DNA of 64,000 bases from assembly GCA_045126355.1 (NCBI GenBank), contig JBGVOE010000126.1, forward strand, positions 112,061 through 176,060, in the 5' to 3' direction. This stretch comes from CAZSIA01 sp045126355. Its GTDB lineage: Bacteria > Bacillota_I > Bacilli_A > Acholeplasmatales > Anaeroplasmataceae. Below are positions 48,079 to 58,460 of this stretch, piece after piece. Positions within the stretch are counted from its first letter, which is position 1. Every line of letters starts with the position of its first letter. The translations under genes were made by a program, and so were the position numbers. Under the pieces are notes generated by a model. The model did no database searches, was not told the origin of the DNA, and worked only from the letters and a program-made list of their open reading frames with translations.

Positions 48079-48765
48079 TTAATTATTTAATTTTAGAATT
48101 TCTATTTGAATATCTCCACCGATTGCTTTTATAGAACAATAACTATTTACATAATTTATAACATCTTTTGTTGTGAATTTCGCCACATTTATAATTTCTT
48201 CAAAAGTTAAAAATTGGACTTGTTGTAATTTTTGTTTCTCTCTAATATATTCTTTATTTATACAAAAGAAATCTCTCGTTGCTCTCCCAATATTTTCTAT
48301 AGTAATTTTTTTATTATTAATTTTAACTAAAAATGCTTCTGTTTTATTATTTTCAATAGTTCCGATATAAAAATTATAACAATTATTTGAATTTTCGAAA
48401 GATACAATAGTATCTATTTGTTTAATAAATTCAAAAAAAGAAATATCAGGATTTATTTTTAAAATATTTTCTATGCAATCTGATAAATTGTATAAACAAT
48501 CATTTTGTATATATTGATTACAATCAAAAGCACCAATTATAATATTTTTTCCTTTAAAAACCTTTTTAGTATTATTATTTACAATAATAGGGTTAAATTT
48601 ATCATTCCAATTACTTGAAACACTATCACTAGCTATAACAATTCCATCTTCATGTATGCCTAAAATTACAAAACTCATATATTTATCCTCATTTTTTTCT
48701 TTATTATGAGTATTATAACACCAAGATTGACTTATTTCTACTTTTTTATTATCAAATATATTCAT
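48079..48765 (-). CDS. Proteasome-fold (HslV/CodW-like) Ntn hydrolase with candidate N-terminal serine
   Basis: 228 residues from the ATG at 48765 (AAAAGGAGAT site). An in-frame ATG at 48678, with GAGGA upstream, would give a mature form starting SFVILGIHEDGIVIASDS after Met removal. That aligns with the proteasome beta/HslV start TTIVAVKYKGGVVLAADS: nucleophile at residue 1 and Asp exactly at 17. NTKKVFKGKNIIIGAF follows as the active-site Lys region. Serine as residue 1 recalls B. subtilis CodW. The first 29 codons may encode a propeptide or a second form. Partner ATPase not seen. TATAAT-class promoter, next to the giant exported protein. Confidence 0.6.
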   Translation of the reverse strand: MNIFDNKKVEISQSWCYNTHNKEKNEDKYMSFVILGIHEDGIVIASDSVSSNWNDKFNPIIVNNNTKKVFKGKNIIIGAFDCNQYIQNDCLYNLSDCIENILKINPDISFFEFIKQIDTIVSFENSNNCYNFYIGTIENNKTEAFLVKINNKKITIENIGRATRDFFCINKEYIREKQKLQQVQFLTFEEIINVAKFTTKDVINYVNSYCSIKAIGGDIQIEILKLNN

Positions 48766-48793
48766 AATCTATCTCCTTTTATATATTTTATTA

Positions 48794-48806
48794 ATTATAG
48801 TTTTAG
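48794..48806 (-). promoter_or_regulatory. Element promoter motif, TATAAT class
   Basis: Minus-strand CTAAAACTATAAT; 29 nt before the Ntn hydrolase gene. Confidence 0.7.
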
Positions 48807-48815
48807 AAAAATAAA

Positions 48816-48847
48816 AAAGACTATCAGTCTTTTAAACTAATAGTCTT
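48816..48847 (-). terminator. Compound hairpin terminator of the giant gene
   Basis: AAGACTAT pairs with ATAGTCTT; an inner AAAGACT/AGTCTTT alternative shares the same arm. Confidence 0.6.
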
Positions 48848-48854
48848 AATTTAA

Positions 48855-51800
48855 TTATTTTATGATATGAGATTCACCATCTTTGATGATACATAATTGA
48901 TACCATCCATTTTCAGAGACACCATTTTCATTTGTATAACTTATTTCAAATGGATGTAAATAAGTATTTGAATTAGCACTTACTTTTGTAATAGTAAATT
49001 TAGCTTGTTTCCATTTAGAATAATCTCCAACTTCACTAGAACCATAAATTAAGTGGTCATATTCTACTCTTGTTTCAGTCGACATTTCTGAATTAATTGC
49101 CATAGCACTTTCGTTATAGTAATCTAATTTAGAACCACTTACAGTTGGTCTAACATCAACCGCTTTGTCATATTCACCATTTTGATTTAAGTCTAAATAA
49201 GCTAATGTTTCTTCATAATATGGTTGCCATAAAATTTCAAATTTAATATTTGTTTCAAGTGTTGAACCGCCAGTATTTTTAACATGGAATACTAACTTAT
49301 CTTTTAATAAATAATTATTAATAAATGAAGTATCAATCACATTGTTATAACTATTTTGTAATACCAATTTATCAGCATCTGTTAAATCGTAAAGAATAAC
49401 ATTTGATAAATATGATTCACCCTTATAAGCATCATCACTATGGTCGAATTTACCCTTAGCAACTGTTTTACCATTTGAAATATCCCAAACCATATATTGA
49501 CTTGTAGTTGTGTAAGTTACACCACTAGCTTTTAAATAGAATGCAATCTTAGATACATTTTCAGTATTTAAATATTTGTGCATTAATAAGTTACTACTAA
49601 ATTTATATATTTCTTGTGTTAATGGGTGTTTGAATGAAACAGTTCCGCTTGTATAACTTGAATCATTAACATTATTAGCGTTATAAATAAATTGTTGAAT
49701 TTCATAATCAATATATTTATTTTCAGCTAAATATTTATCTCCATTTAAAGTTGAACTTGAATCACTTAATGTTGTATTATACGGATTATAAACTAAGTTT
49801 GGACCAGTTTTAAATCTTATTGAACCAGTAAGTGCTTCTAAACTTCCATTAGAATTATTAATGTTACTTGAAAATTTAGCTGGATAATAAGTTTCTTCTA
49901 TTAAAGATTTACCAGAATATACTACTATTTCGTATTTATAACCAGCAGGTAAATTACTTATTGTAATCTTATTATCTTCTGTTCCTTCTTGTAATATTAA
50001 ATTAATATTATTTCTTGAAGATAAACGTTTATCATAAACATAAACATAATTAGACCCGTTCCATTTCCAACCATTAAACTTATTAGAAGCTTTAGGAGCA
50101 TTAGTAGAAATTAGTTCAAATCCCCAGAATTTACCACCGGTAGAAGTTGTACTTAAGTTTTCAATAGTTATATTAAAGCTTGTACTTAAAGAATAATCAT
50201 CATCTTCAATAATAGTATAATTATATTCTCTTCCTCTTGGAGCATCTTCATCGAAATAAATTTGAAATTCATTTTTAACAAGTTCTGGATTTTCGTATGT
50301 TGGTAATTGATAGAATGTCATTGCAAAATGGTCTGTACCTTGGAAATAACCGTCTTCTTCTGGACTATGAGTATCTTCTCCGCCAGACCATAACCATTTC
50401 CAAGCAGTTGCAAGTGCATTTCCAACAGTATTAGCCACATCTTGGAAGAATTGTTGAGTGTTCCCCATCCAGTTTGTAGCATCAGAGAACCACGGTAATT
50501 CAGCATTATATTGAGCATATTTCATAACGTAATTTTGTTCTCCAACACTTCTAACAGAATAAATAAAATTAGAAGTTTTTGTGGTATATTTACTTGCTTG
50601 ATAAGCAATAATTTGGTCTTTAATTTTTTCATTATTTCCACCACAAGCATCATAGAAAGCATCCTTGGTATCAGTTGTCCAATCATCAGATGAAGAAATA
50701 TTTTTACCACTTTCTAATTTAAAAGCGTCATTTCCTATCCAACTTTCAGTTTTCATTGGATTTAATTGAATAGAATTTCCATTGTGACCATAAGCAATTT
50801 TTAATTTTTCTGATTGTTCTGTGACTAATTGGAATGCGTCTCCAAATGGAAGTGGTTCAAAGAAAGTATCCATGATAGTTTCAAACCATCCAGCTGCTGT
50901 TGTCATAACTCTATCATAAGGGTTATCAGTTAAAATATATCTAATTTCACTACCTCTGCCACCTAGATTATAAAAATGAATTCCCGTTTCAGTGTAAACA
51001 ATTTCACTTGTAAAACTTTCACTTGCATTTGTATATTCTACTTTTGCGAATGGTAAATTAAAGTTTTGTGCTTTGTCACCACTACTTGCATCAACACCTA
51101 TTTCTGCTTCAATAAAATATTGATTTATGCTTGGATTAGCAGTGAAAATATCATATAAATTAACTTTTGAATATGGACTACTATTTGCATTATTTTCATC
51201 TTTAATTAAACTTGAATATGCGACATATGCTAATTCATTATCTTTATTTGCTAAGAATGAATCATTATTCATCATTAATGTATAGAATAAACTGAAAGAA
51301 TTAGCTTGGAATGTAAGAATATCTAAAACATCATATATTTCGAATACTAAATCTGCATTATCTAATGCCACATCAACGCCTCGATATGAATTAAATGTTT
51401 CGTATCTTTGTGTTTTGTAATAACAAGCATCACCGATTCTTATATAATCAGAACTTCTTTCCATTTTATTTAATGCTTCTTGTGTTGGTTCTACTTTAAT
51501 AGCTTTTATGATTTTTTCATAATAAGACATACCACCTACTACTACATCTACATCTCCGTAATCTTCATAATCAATTCCTTCTAAATCTAAAGTTACTTTA
51601 AATAAATTAGAAGTAAATAAATTACTTGTTATAGCTTCTGTTTTATCAGCTTCTTGCGGATAACCTAAACTATCAAAAATATTTAAAACAGTATTTGATA
51701 ACCAATTATTTTTATCATAATAATCACCGGCAAGAGCTTTTACTAAACCAACAGCATCATGAGCTTTATTTGGATTTTGTTCTGCATATGAAACAATTAT

Positions 51801-54800
51801 TGCTGCAAGAGCCATTTTCATTTCGTTGGCATATCTTGTAAAATCATTACTTAAATTCATACTATCATCGCCAACGATACCACCTAATTGATACATATAT
51901 CCATTATAATAAATCATTTCCACATATTTTTTACCATTAGTTGTTGTGAAAATTCCCGGTTTAATAATACCTTGTTGAGCATTAATAGCCATTGTACCAT
52001 TGTATAAAGAAATATTTTCAACATGTTTATAACCAATATTCGATGGGATATCATATTCTAAGCTTTTAATTTGGAAAACACCATCTAAATTATCAGCTTT
52101 GATATAAATAGGAGCGTCAGTATTATTCTTCAAATCTTTCATAAAGCTTGTTGCATTAAATTGATAACGCATATCTAATGTTGATAATTTATCAATGTTT
52201 TCATCTTCTACAATAGTTACTAAGTTATAAGGAATTTTTTGAGTTAAAGAATATAATTTAACTTTATCTTTTTTAACTAATAAAGTATTTGTAGTAACTG
52301 TTTCACCTATTACTGATTCAGGGAAACTATTAGTTTTATTTTGAATTAAATATTCTGCTAAATAATTAGAAGAGAATTTGTCATCAATGATTGCTTTTGT
52401 ACCAAAATTAGAATTTTCTTTATCATTGTAATATTTATAAACATAATTACCGTTTTCATCTTGAATAACAGCCATATTTATATCTTGACCAATTAAAAGT
52501 CCATCATATTCACTACCAACAGAACCAACTTTACCTAAATAAGCTCCGTTACCTAAATTCCATTGTTTATTTAAGAAACTGCCGTTAGCTGTTGAATATA
52601 AAATTTTTGATACTTCGTCTGGCATATTATCACCAGTTTGATAATAATAATCTTCTAAATTAGTCTTTTGCCATCTACCTTCAATTATATATTGTTTATA
52701 TCTTGTAAATTTAGGAATATAATCTTCACCATATGAAGAATAAAGTGTAGATGAATCATCTCTTAATCGATACATATCACCAGCACTACTTTGATAATAA
52801 GCTTTTAAATAACCATCATATGTTACACCATTAACTGTAATAGGTGATGATTCCGTACCATTATCTATTGTAGTTTCAAGTAATAATAAGTAATTATTAT
52901 CATTTTGTTTATATTTAGATGAATTAACTGTTTGTTCAGTTCCATTTATTTCAGTATATCCATTATAATTAAATGTTGTATCTGTAGAATCAATTATATT
53001 AGTTGAACCAAACATCAATAAAGCATCAGATGGATTAACTAATTTGTCAACTACATTATTGGAAGTAATAGTTGTAGAAGTTTTTCCATTAGAAACTAAT
53101 GTTCCAGTATAATTATTAATTCCATTAGAAATTAAATTATCTAATGTTCCATTTACATTTTCTACTAAACTACTTCTATAAATAGTATCATAAATATAAT
53201 TTCCATTAGCATCTTTTACTGGTTTTCCATTTGAATTTTTTCTTAATTGTAAGAATTCTCCATCTTCTACTACGAAACCAGCGTCACCATATGTAAATGT
53301 TAAACCACCATCAGTAGTTTCTTTATTAGCATCATAATATACTTCATATTTATAATTTGTGACTTTTGAAGCTTTAATTAATTTATAAGTACCATTAATT
53401 CTGTTGTAAACTAAATAAATATCTTGTAATTCGCCTATTTTTTCAAAATATAATGCTAATTTACCAACAGTTGAATTTTTACTTACATAATTACCAGTCG
53501 CAAAATGTTCAGCATTAATTTTAATTGTTGCATTTTTAGTATTAGTAATTGTAGGTTCATGAATAGAAAAATAATTATAATAATTAAAACCATCAATACC
53601 TTGTTTAGCTAATTCTGGGTTTGAAGTAATATTTTCACCATTTTCTAGTGCCTGTGTAATATTATAATAATCACTTCCTAATTCTGATTCAGTAATAACA
53701 ATATTTTTAGTTAAATAATAACCAAAATATGGATTTTTAGACTTATAAACCATTCTAGTTGAATCATCAAAATAATATTCATTACCTCTTGCATAATTAA
53801 TTGTATTACCAGAATATGTAAATGATTTACCATTTAATGTATATTGATATGTAGGAGTTGTTCCTATCCATTTACCATTTGCATCAATTAAACTATTTAA
53901 ATTAGTAATAGTTGCGGTTGCTTTAATATTAGTTTCACGCCATACATAATCAAGATTATAATTATAAACATAAACTTTTTCTGAATAATCATCTTTATTA
54001 TTTATTTGATTAACACTAATATCAGCATATTTAGAATAAACACCACTTTTACTTGAATTAGTTGTAACCATAATTCTCGAAATTGTATAACCGCTTGAAG
54101 TATTTGAACCAATCGCTTTAAGGAAATTAACATTAAAATTATTTAATAATTTACTACTTCCAGTAATAGTTTGTGTTTTTAATGTTCCGTTATAATAGTA
54201 AGAAATATAATAATCTCTTTGTGTTGAACCCATTTTAGTTGCAACAGCTTGAATAGCACTTACTAAATTTAAAGTATTATAAAGAGTATATGTTGTAATT
54301 CCGTTTGATGTTGAAACTCTCATTTCTTTATTATAATCATCAAAGAAAGTTGTTTCATCAAATAAATTATAACTTGTTGGAAGAGTATAACTTCCATTCC
54401 AAGTTCCACTTGTCATTTTACCATTATTATCATAAGAAATATTATTATAATAACTACTTACATTAATGTTGCTTAAACCAAAATTGCTAGATGTAGTTCC
54501 GTAAGTATATTCTTTACCCACTTCTTTTGAAGTAAATGAATATCGTTTAATAGTAATATTATAATATTCTTTAATATTAGCAGTTGGTAAAGAAGTTACA
54601 ACTGAAACATCAATTATCTTATTAACATCATAACCTTTATTAGTGGCAACAGTTTCATAATAAGCATAGCTTCCTTCTTTTTGTGATTGGTCACTCTTAC
54701 CAGTAGAATATGGAACAGTAAATGTTTCTGTGAAATTTACTTTTTGTCCTACATCAGTATTGGTAACAACAGAATATAAACCATAGGTAACTTTGCCAGT

Positions 54801-57800
54801 ATGACTACTCCAATATGTAGAATTTGGGATAGTGAATGCTCCTTGACCGTTCGGACCACACACTTCACTATAATTAGTTCCACTTGTATTAGCTCCATTT
54901 GTATTAGAATAAGCTGTATAAGTGTTAGTACCCCAAGAAGTTCCAACAACACTATCACTTATATATTTATATTTTGATTTAACATATGTTTGTGTAGTAG
55001 AAGTATTTTCAGTTCTTTCAAAATCTCCATAAGTAGTAGAAGTTTCGCTTCCAATTTTAGGAGCTACTGTTGAAACCGCATCCGAAATTGTTGAAGTTTT
55101 TGTAAAGCTACCCGTAGTTGTAGTTTTTGAAATTTTATAAGTGTTATAATAATTTGTAGAAGTTACCGGAACTGAACCCGGTGTTTGAGTAATTGCAGCA
55201 GTGCCAGTAAAGTAATATGTGACAGTACCCAAAGAAACGGTTGCTGCATTATCTGACCTATAAGCTTTTATGGCTTGACTAATATATCCGGTAACAGTAA
55301 TCTTACCAGTATTAGCATCAACTGTAGGTTCATAGAGCGTTATTTCACTATAATTCGTTGCTTGTGCTATAACTTTATTTTTGATTTCAGTAATTTGAGC
55401 GTTTGTCAACGGATAAATGCTAGTGGAGGTCAGTCCGGTTATCGGTATATCTATAACTGGAATAACGGTTCGATTTTTGCTATATACATCAGTAGAACCA
55501 GAACCAGTTTTTTGAACACCTTTACTATATGTAATAGTTTCAGCAGTTTGAGAATAAGTTGTGCCTTTATATTGATAATACATAGTAGTATCGCTAGAAT
55601 AATTAAAACTAAAACTACCAGTAGTTGAATTTAAAGCGAATGTACTAGATAATTTACTTGTTTGTATAAGTTTAGAAGCACTTGTTGTTCCAAATTTACA
55701 TTCGTAATAACTACCACTATATTTTGTAGATTTAGTCCAATTCACTTGATATCTCAAATAATAATATCTAAAATCTTCTGAACTTGTATCATAAGAATAA
55801 GATTCACAATATTCTAAAGGTATATAAACATACATGGCGTATGGATAACAACCTGCACCTAAGTAAGTTGATAAGGCAGTTCTTGAATTGCCATTAATTG
55901 TCATATTAGTAGTGCTACCACTAGATGTGTAATAATATACCTTAACAGAATAATAATTTCCATTAGGGATTAATCCGCCAGTTTTATTTGTATTATAAAC
56001 TTCACATGTCCAATCAGATGTATCATCAGTATCTGAAACATATGTACATCCAAGTTTTAAAGTATAATAATAGTCACCATCAGACATAGAAGCAACAGAT
56101 TTAGTAGTATAAGAATATTTAGGAGTAAAAGTAATTTTACATGTACTATAATCATAGCTATAAGTTATTAAATCTGATAAAGAAGTTCCAAAACTTTTGA
56201 TTTTGGTATCTAAATTACTATAATTCGAACTTGAATATCCTAAATAAGAATAATATGATGAAGTAGAATATGGAAAGTTATGATAACTATAAGTTGAAGC
56301 ATTTGGTGTAACTGTAGTTGATGAAGTATAACTTCTACCATATGTATAAGTTGAATTTGCAGTAGCATTATAATACGAACTTGTATTTAAAGATAAAGAT
56401 GAACTTGTATTTGTTACAGATGGTAAAGATGTTACATTTGAAAAGGTTTTTTTAGAAATAGTATATGGTTTATTATAACCATAACGCCAAGTAGTACCTT
56501 TTTCTGTATAATATTTGCCACCAACATAATAAAAATTCCTAGTATCATTTTGATATTTTACTACTCCATTATCTAAATAATATTTTCTAGCAGTATGAGA
56601 AGTAGCTGAAACATCAGAAGTATAAACAACATTAGCAGTTGAACCAGCAGTCCAAGTATAACTTGTAACAGAACCATTACCAACAGAATTTGTAATATTA
56701 GTTGCTAAAACATCTGCACTATTATAATGTAAATTAGCATTTGCTGTATATTCTGTTCTTAGATATTCATAATACTCTGCATTTGAACCCCATTGTTGAT
56801 AATTATTAGATAAAGTTTCTCTACTTGAAGAAGCGAAATTTGTATATGAACCACCAGCATAATCACCTGTATTGATTGAAACATTTGACCCCACTTTAAC
56901 AAGTTGGTATTTTTCTGTATCTTGACCAGTATGTTTATAACTTCTAACTGTGAAATATTTTTGTTTATAAGTTACTTTATATTGATAATCATTTCTTAAA
57001 TTAAAGGCATAATTATACGTTAATTTATATTGAGAAATACCATTATTTGTAACTTCACAATTCACTTCTGCTTCTTGTTTATTAATATATTCTTGGTCTT
57101 TATTAGTTTCATTAGTGCTTGTTACATTTTGAACTAATTCATATGTAATTTCATATAAATCATAATATCTTTCTGCTTCAACAATAAGTTCATTAGTAGC
57201 TTCATCAAATCTAATCATCGTATATTTATTAATATCAAAATTTGAATAATCAATTAAAGTAGCAGCTTCATTTGTTAAAATTGAATAAATTTTAAAACCA
57301 GAAACAGTTTGTTTTCCACTTGGTGTATCAATTTGGAAATTTTCATCATAAATATACATTTGACCACCAGCATAATACATTTTTGTACTAAAACCGTTTG
57401 TTCCAATTTGCTTACCATTAACATCTGTTGTAACATAGGCATCACCTTTTGTTTCTAATACATATGTTAATTGATTTAAGTCACTTCTATTGATAACTTG
57501 ATATTCTGAAGTATCTGTACTTCCACTTGTTCCAGCTATAATATTACCATTAGCATCAACAGATATATTACTATATCTAATATAATTTGTATCACCAACG
57601 GCAAACTTATATTCTGTATAAACGTCTACATTTTTATAAGTATTATAAATGTCATCATTTAATAGTTTATAGCCAAAATATTCGTTGTCATCAAAAGAAA
57701 GTTTATCATCTTGCGAATAATAAACAGTATCATTAGTTTGCCAATCTGGTAAATAACGATAAAGTCTATAATATAAATAATCATCAACTGTGTCAAAAAC

Positions 57801-58328
57801 ATATTGTCCATTTGAACCGTTTGCAAATGAATAATATAATTTGCCATTGATGTCTTTGTTTTGTTTTAAACCCGTTTGTGAATAAACTGCGATTTTCTTT
57901 GTATCAGTTGTAGTTGAATCTAGCCATGTATAATATTCGAAAACATATACTTCATCATTTTCATTAACGATATATTGATATGAGTTTTTATCATATATTT
58001 TTGATTCATCATTAACTAAAGTATAACAATATTTTGTATATTTATTTTTTTGTGCATTAGTAGGATTTTTTGGCATATCTCCAGAATACTGTACCAAATC
58101 ACTACCTAATGTTGATGGGGTTAAAGAATACCAACATCCGTCAATAGTGTGGAAATCATCTTGTTGTACTACCAGAGCATTAGCTGTTGGTAAACAATCA
58201 AATAAACACAAAAGAGTGAAACACAAAATAATTGTTAAAAAAGCTATATTCATTCTTTTAAAACCACAAGTAAAATCTACACTTGTAATCACATTTTTGA
58301 ATTTAGAAATAAAACTTTTCTTTTTCAT
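48855..58328 (-). CDS. Giant exported protein, 3157 aa, at the head of the pilus region
   Basis: 9474 bases in one frame. The N-terminus is basic with a hydrophobic segment about residues 28-48 (AFLTIILCFTLLCLFDC) and then PTANALVVQQDD, fitting a signal peptide with cleavage after ANA. The body is rich in Tyr, Ser, Thr and Asn, in many places near-repetitive beta sequence (for example SYYSYLGYSSSNYSN), and carries few cysteines. No sorting signal or C-terminal membrane segment is visible. It has its own TATAAT-class promoter and GGAGG site and a compound terminator. Size and position suggest a surface adhesin or pilus-associated fibre, but no known domain is recognised with confidence. Confidence 0.75.
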   Translation of the reverse strand: MKKKSFISKFKNVITSVDFTCGFKRMNIAFLTIILCFTLLCLFDCLPTANALVVQQDDFHTIDGCWYSLTPSTLGSDLVQYSGDMPKNPTNAQKNKYTKYCYTLVNDESKIYDKNSYQYIVNENDEVYVFEYYTWLDSTTTDTKKIAVYSQTGLKQNKDINGKLYYSFANGSNGQYVFDTVDDYLYYRLYRYLPDWQTNDTVYYSQDDKLSFDDNEYFGYKLLNDDIYNTYKNVDVYTEYKFAVGDTNYIRYSNISVDANGNIIAGTSGSTDTSEYQVINRSDLNQLTYVLETKGDAYVTTDVNGKQIGTNGFSTKMYYAGGQMYIYDENFQIDTPSGKQTVSGFKIYSILTNEAATLIDYSNFDINKYTMIRFDEATNELIVEAERYYDLYEITYELVQNVTSTNETNKDQEYINKQEAEVNCEVTNNGISQYKLTYNYAFNLRNDYQYKVTYKQKYFTVRSYKHTGQDTEKYQLVKVGSNVSINTGDYAGGSYTNFASSSRETLSNNYQQWGSNAEYYEYLRTEYTANANLHYNSADVLATNITNSVGNGSVTSYTWTAGSTANVVYTSDVSATSHTARKYYLDNGVVKYQNDTRNFYYVGGKYYTEKGTTWRYGYNKPYTISKKTFSNVTSLPSVTNTSSSLSLNTSSYYNATANSTYTYGRSYTSSTTVTPNASTYSYHNFPYSTSSYYSYLGYSSSNYSNLDTKIKSFGTSLSDLITYSYDYSTCKITFTPKYSYTTKSVASMSDGDYYYTLKLGCTYVSDTDDTSDWTCEVYNTNKTGGLIPNGNYYSVKVYYYTSSGSTTNMTINGNSRTALSTYLGAGCYPYAMYVYIPLEYCESYSYDTSSEDFRYYYLRYQVNWTKSTKYSGSYYECKFGTTSASKLIQTSKLSSTFALNSTTGSFSFNYSSDTTMYYQYKGTTYSQTAETITYSKGVQKTGSGSTDVYSKNRTVIPVIDIPITGLTSTSIYPLTNAQITEIKNKVIAQATNYSEITLYEPTVDANTGKITVTGYISQAIKAYRSDNAATVSLGTVTYYFTGTAAITQTPGSVPVTSTNYYNTYKISKTTTTGSFTKTSTISDAVSTVAPKIGSETSTTYGDFERTENTSTTQTYVKSKYKYISDSVVGTSWGTNTYTAYSNTNGANTSGTNYSEVCGPNGQGAFTIPNSTYWSSHTGKVTYGLYSVVTNTDVGQKVNFTETFTVPYSTGKSDQSQKEGSYAYYETVATNKGYDVNKIIDVSVVTSLPTANIKEYYNITIKRYSFTSKEVGKEYTYGTTSSNFGLSNINVSSYYNNISYDNNGKMTSGTWNGSYTLPTSYNLFDETTFFDDYNKEMRVSTSNGITTYTLYNTLNLVSAIQAVATKMGSTQRDYYISYYYNGTLKTQTITGSSKLLNNFNVNFLKAIGSNTSSGYTISRIMVTTNSSKSGVYSKYADISVNQINNKDDYSEKVYVYNYNLDYVWRETNIKATATITNLNSLIDANGKWIGTTPTYQYTLNGKSFTYSGNTINYARGNEYYFDDSTRMVYKSKNPYFGYYLTKNIVITESELGSDYYNITQALENGENITSNPELAKQGIDGFNYYNYFSIHEPTITNTKNATIKINAEHFATGNYVSKNSTVGKLALYFEKIGELQDIYLVYNRINGTYKLIKASKVTNYKYEVYYDANKETTDGGLTFTYGDAGFVVEDGEFLQLRKNSNGKPVKDANGNYIYDTIYRSSLVENVNGTLDNLISNGINNYTGTLVSNGKTSTTITSNNVVDKLVNPSDALLMFGSTNIIDSTDTTFNYNGYTEINGTEQTVNSSKYKQNDNNYLLLLETTIDNGTESSPITVNGVTYDGYLKAYYQSSAGDMYRLRDDSSTLYSSYGEDYIPKFTRYKQYIIEGRWQKTNLEDYYYQTGDNMPDEVSKILYSTANGSFLNKQWNLGNGAYLGKVGSVGSEYDGLLIGQDINMAVIQDENGNYVYKYYNDKENSNFGTKAIIDDKFSSNYLAEYLIQNKTNSFPESVIGETVTTNTLLVKKDKVKLYSLTQKIPYNLVTIVEDENIDKLSTLDMRYQFNATSFMKDLKNNTDAPIYIKADNLDGVFQIKSLEYDIPSNIGYKHVENISLYNGTMAINAQQGIIKPGIFTTTNGKKYVEMIYYNGYMYQLGGIVGDDSMNLSNDFTRYANEMKMALAAIIVSYAEQNPNKAHDAVGLVKALAGDYYDKNNWLSNTVLNIFDSLGYPQEADKTEAITSNLFTSNLFKVTLDLEGIDYEDYGDVDVVVGGMSYYEKIIKAIKVEPTQEALNKMERSSDYIRIGDACYYKTQRYETFNSYRGVDVALDNADLVFEIYDVLDILTFQANSFSLFYTLMMNNDSFLANKDNELAYVAYSSLIKDENNANSSPYSKVNLYDIFTANPSINQYFIEAEIGVDASSGDKAQNFNLPFAKVEYTNASESFTSEIVYTETGIHFYNLGGRGSEIRYILTDNPYDRVMTTAAGWFETIMDTFFEPLPFGDAFQLVTEQSEKLKIAYGHNGNSIQLNPMKTESWIGNDAFKLESGKNISSSDDWTTDTKDAFYDACGGNNEKIKDQIIAYQASKYTTKTSNFIYSVRSVGEQNYVMKYAQYNAELPWFSDATNWMGNTQQFFQDVANTVGNALATAWKWLWSGGEDTHSPEEDGYFQGTDHFAMTFYQLPTYENPELVKNEFQIYFDEDAPRGREYNYTIIEDDDYSLSTSFNITIENLSTTSTGGKFWGFELISTNAPKASNKFNGWKWNGSNYVYVYDKRLSSRNNINLILQEGTEDNKITISNLPAGYKYEIVVYSGKSLIEETYYPAKFSSNINNSNGSLEALTGSIRFKTGPNLVYNPYNTTLSDSSSTLNGDKYLAENKYIDYEIQQFIYNANNVNDSSYTSGTVSFKHPLTQEIYKFSSNLLMHKYLNTENVSKIAFYLKASGVTYTTTSQYMVWDISNGKTVAKGKFDHSDDAYKGESYLSNVILYDLTDADKLVLQNSYNNVIDTSFINNYLLKDKLVFHVKNTGGSTLETNIKFEILWQPYYEETLAYLDLNQNGEYDKAVDVRPTVSGSKLDYYNESAMAINSEMSTETRVEYDHLIYGSSEVGDYSKWKQAKFTITKVSANSNTYLHPFEISYTNENGVSENGWYQLCIIKDGESHIIK

Positions 58329-58363
58329 GTCTGTACCTCCATTTAAAATTTTTATATATTAAT

Positions 58364-58376
58364 ATTATAGTTTTTG
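58364..58376 (-). promoter_or_regulatory. Element promoter motif, TATAAT class
   Basis: Minus-strand CAAAAACTATAAT; 36 nt before the giant exported protein. Confidence 0.7.
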
Positions 58377-58437
58377 AGTTATAATTTTTCGGTTAATTTT
58401 AAATAAGTAAATAATAAATATTATTTAAAAAAAATAA

Positions 58438-58460
58438 AAGGAAAAAATTACATTTTCCTT
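58438..58460 (-). terminator. Hairpin terminator of the methyltransferase gene
   Basis: AAGGAAAA/TTTTCCTT stem. Confidence 0.6.

Noticed and set aside
55275..55628. Plus-strand 117-codon ORF within the giant gene
   Set aside because: Opposite-strand shadow of a long coding region, without ribosome site or promoter motif.
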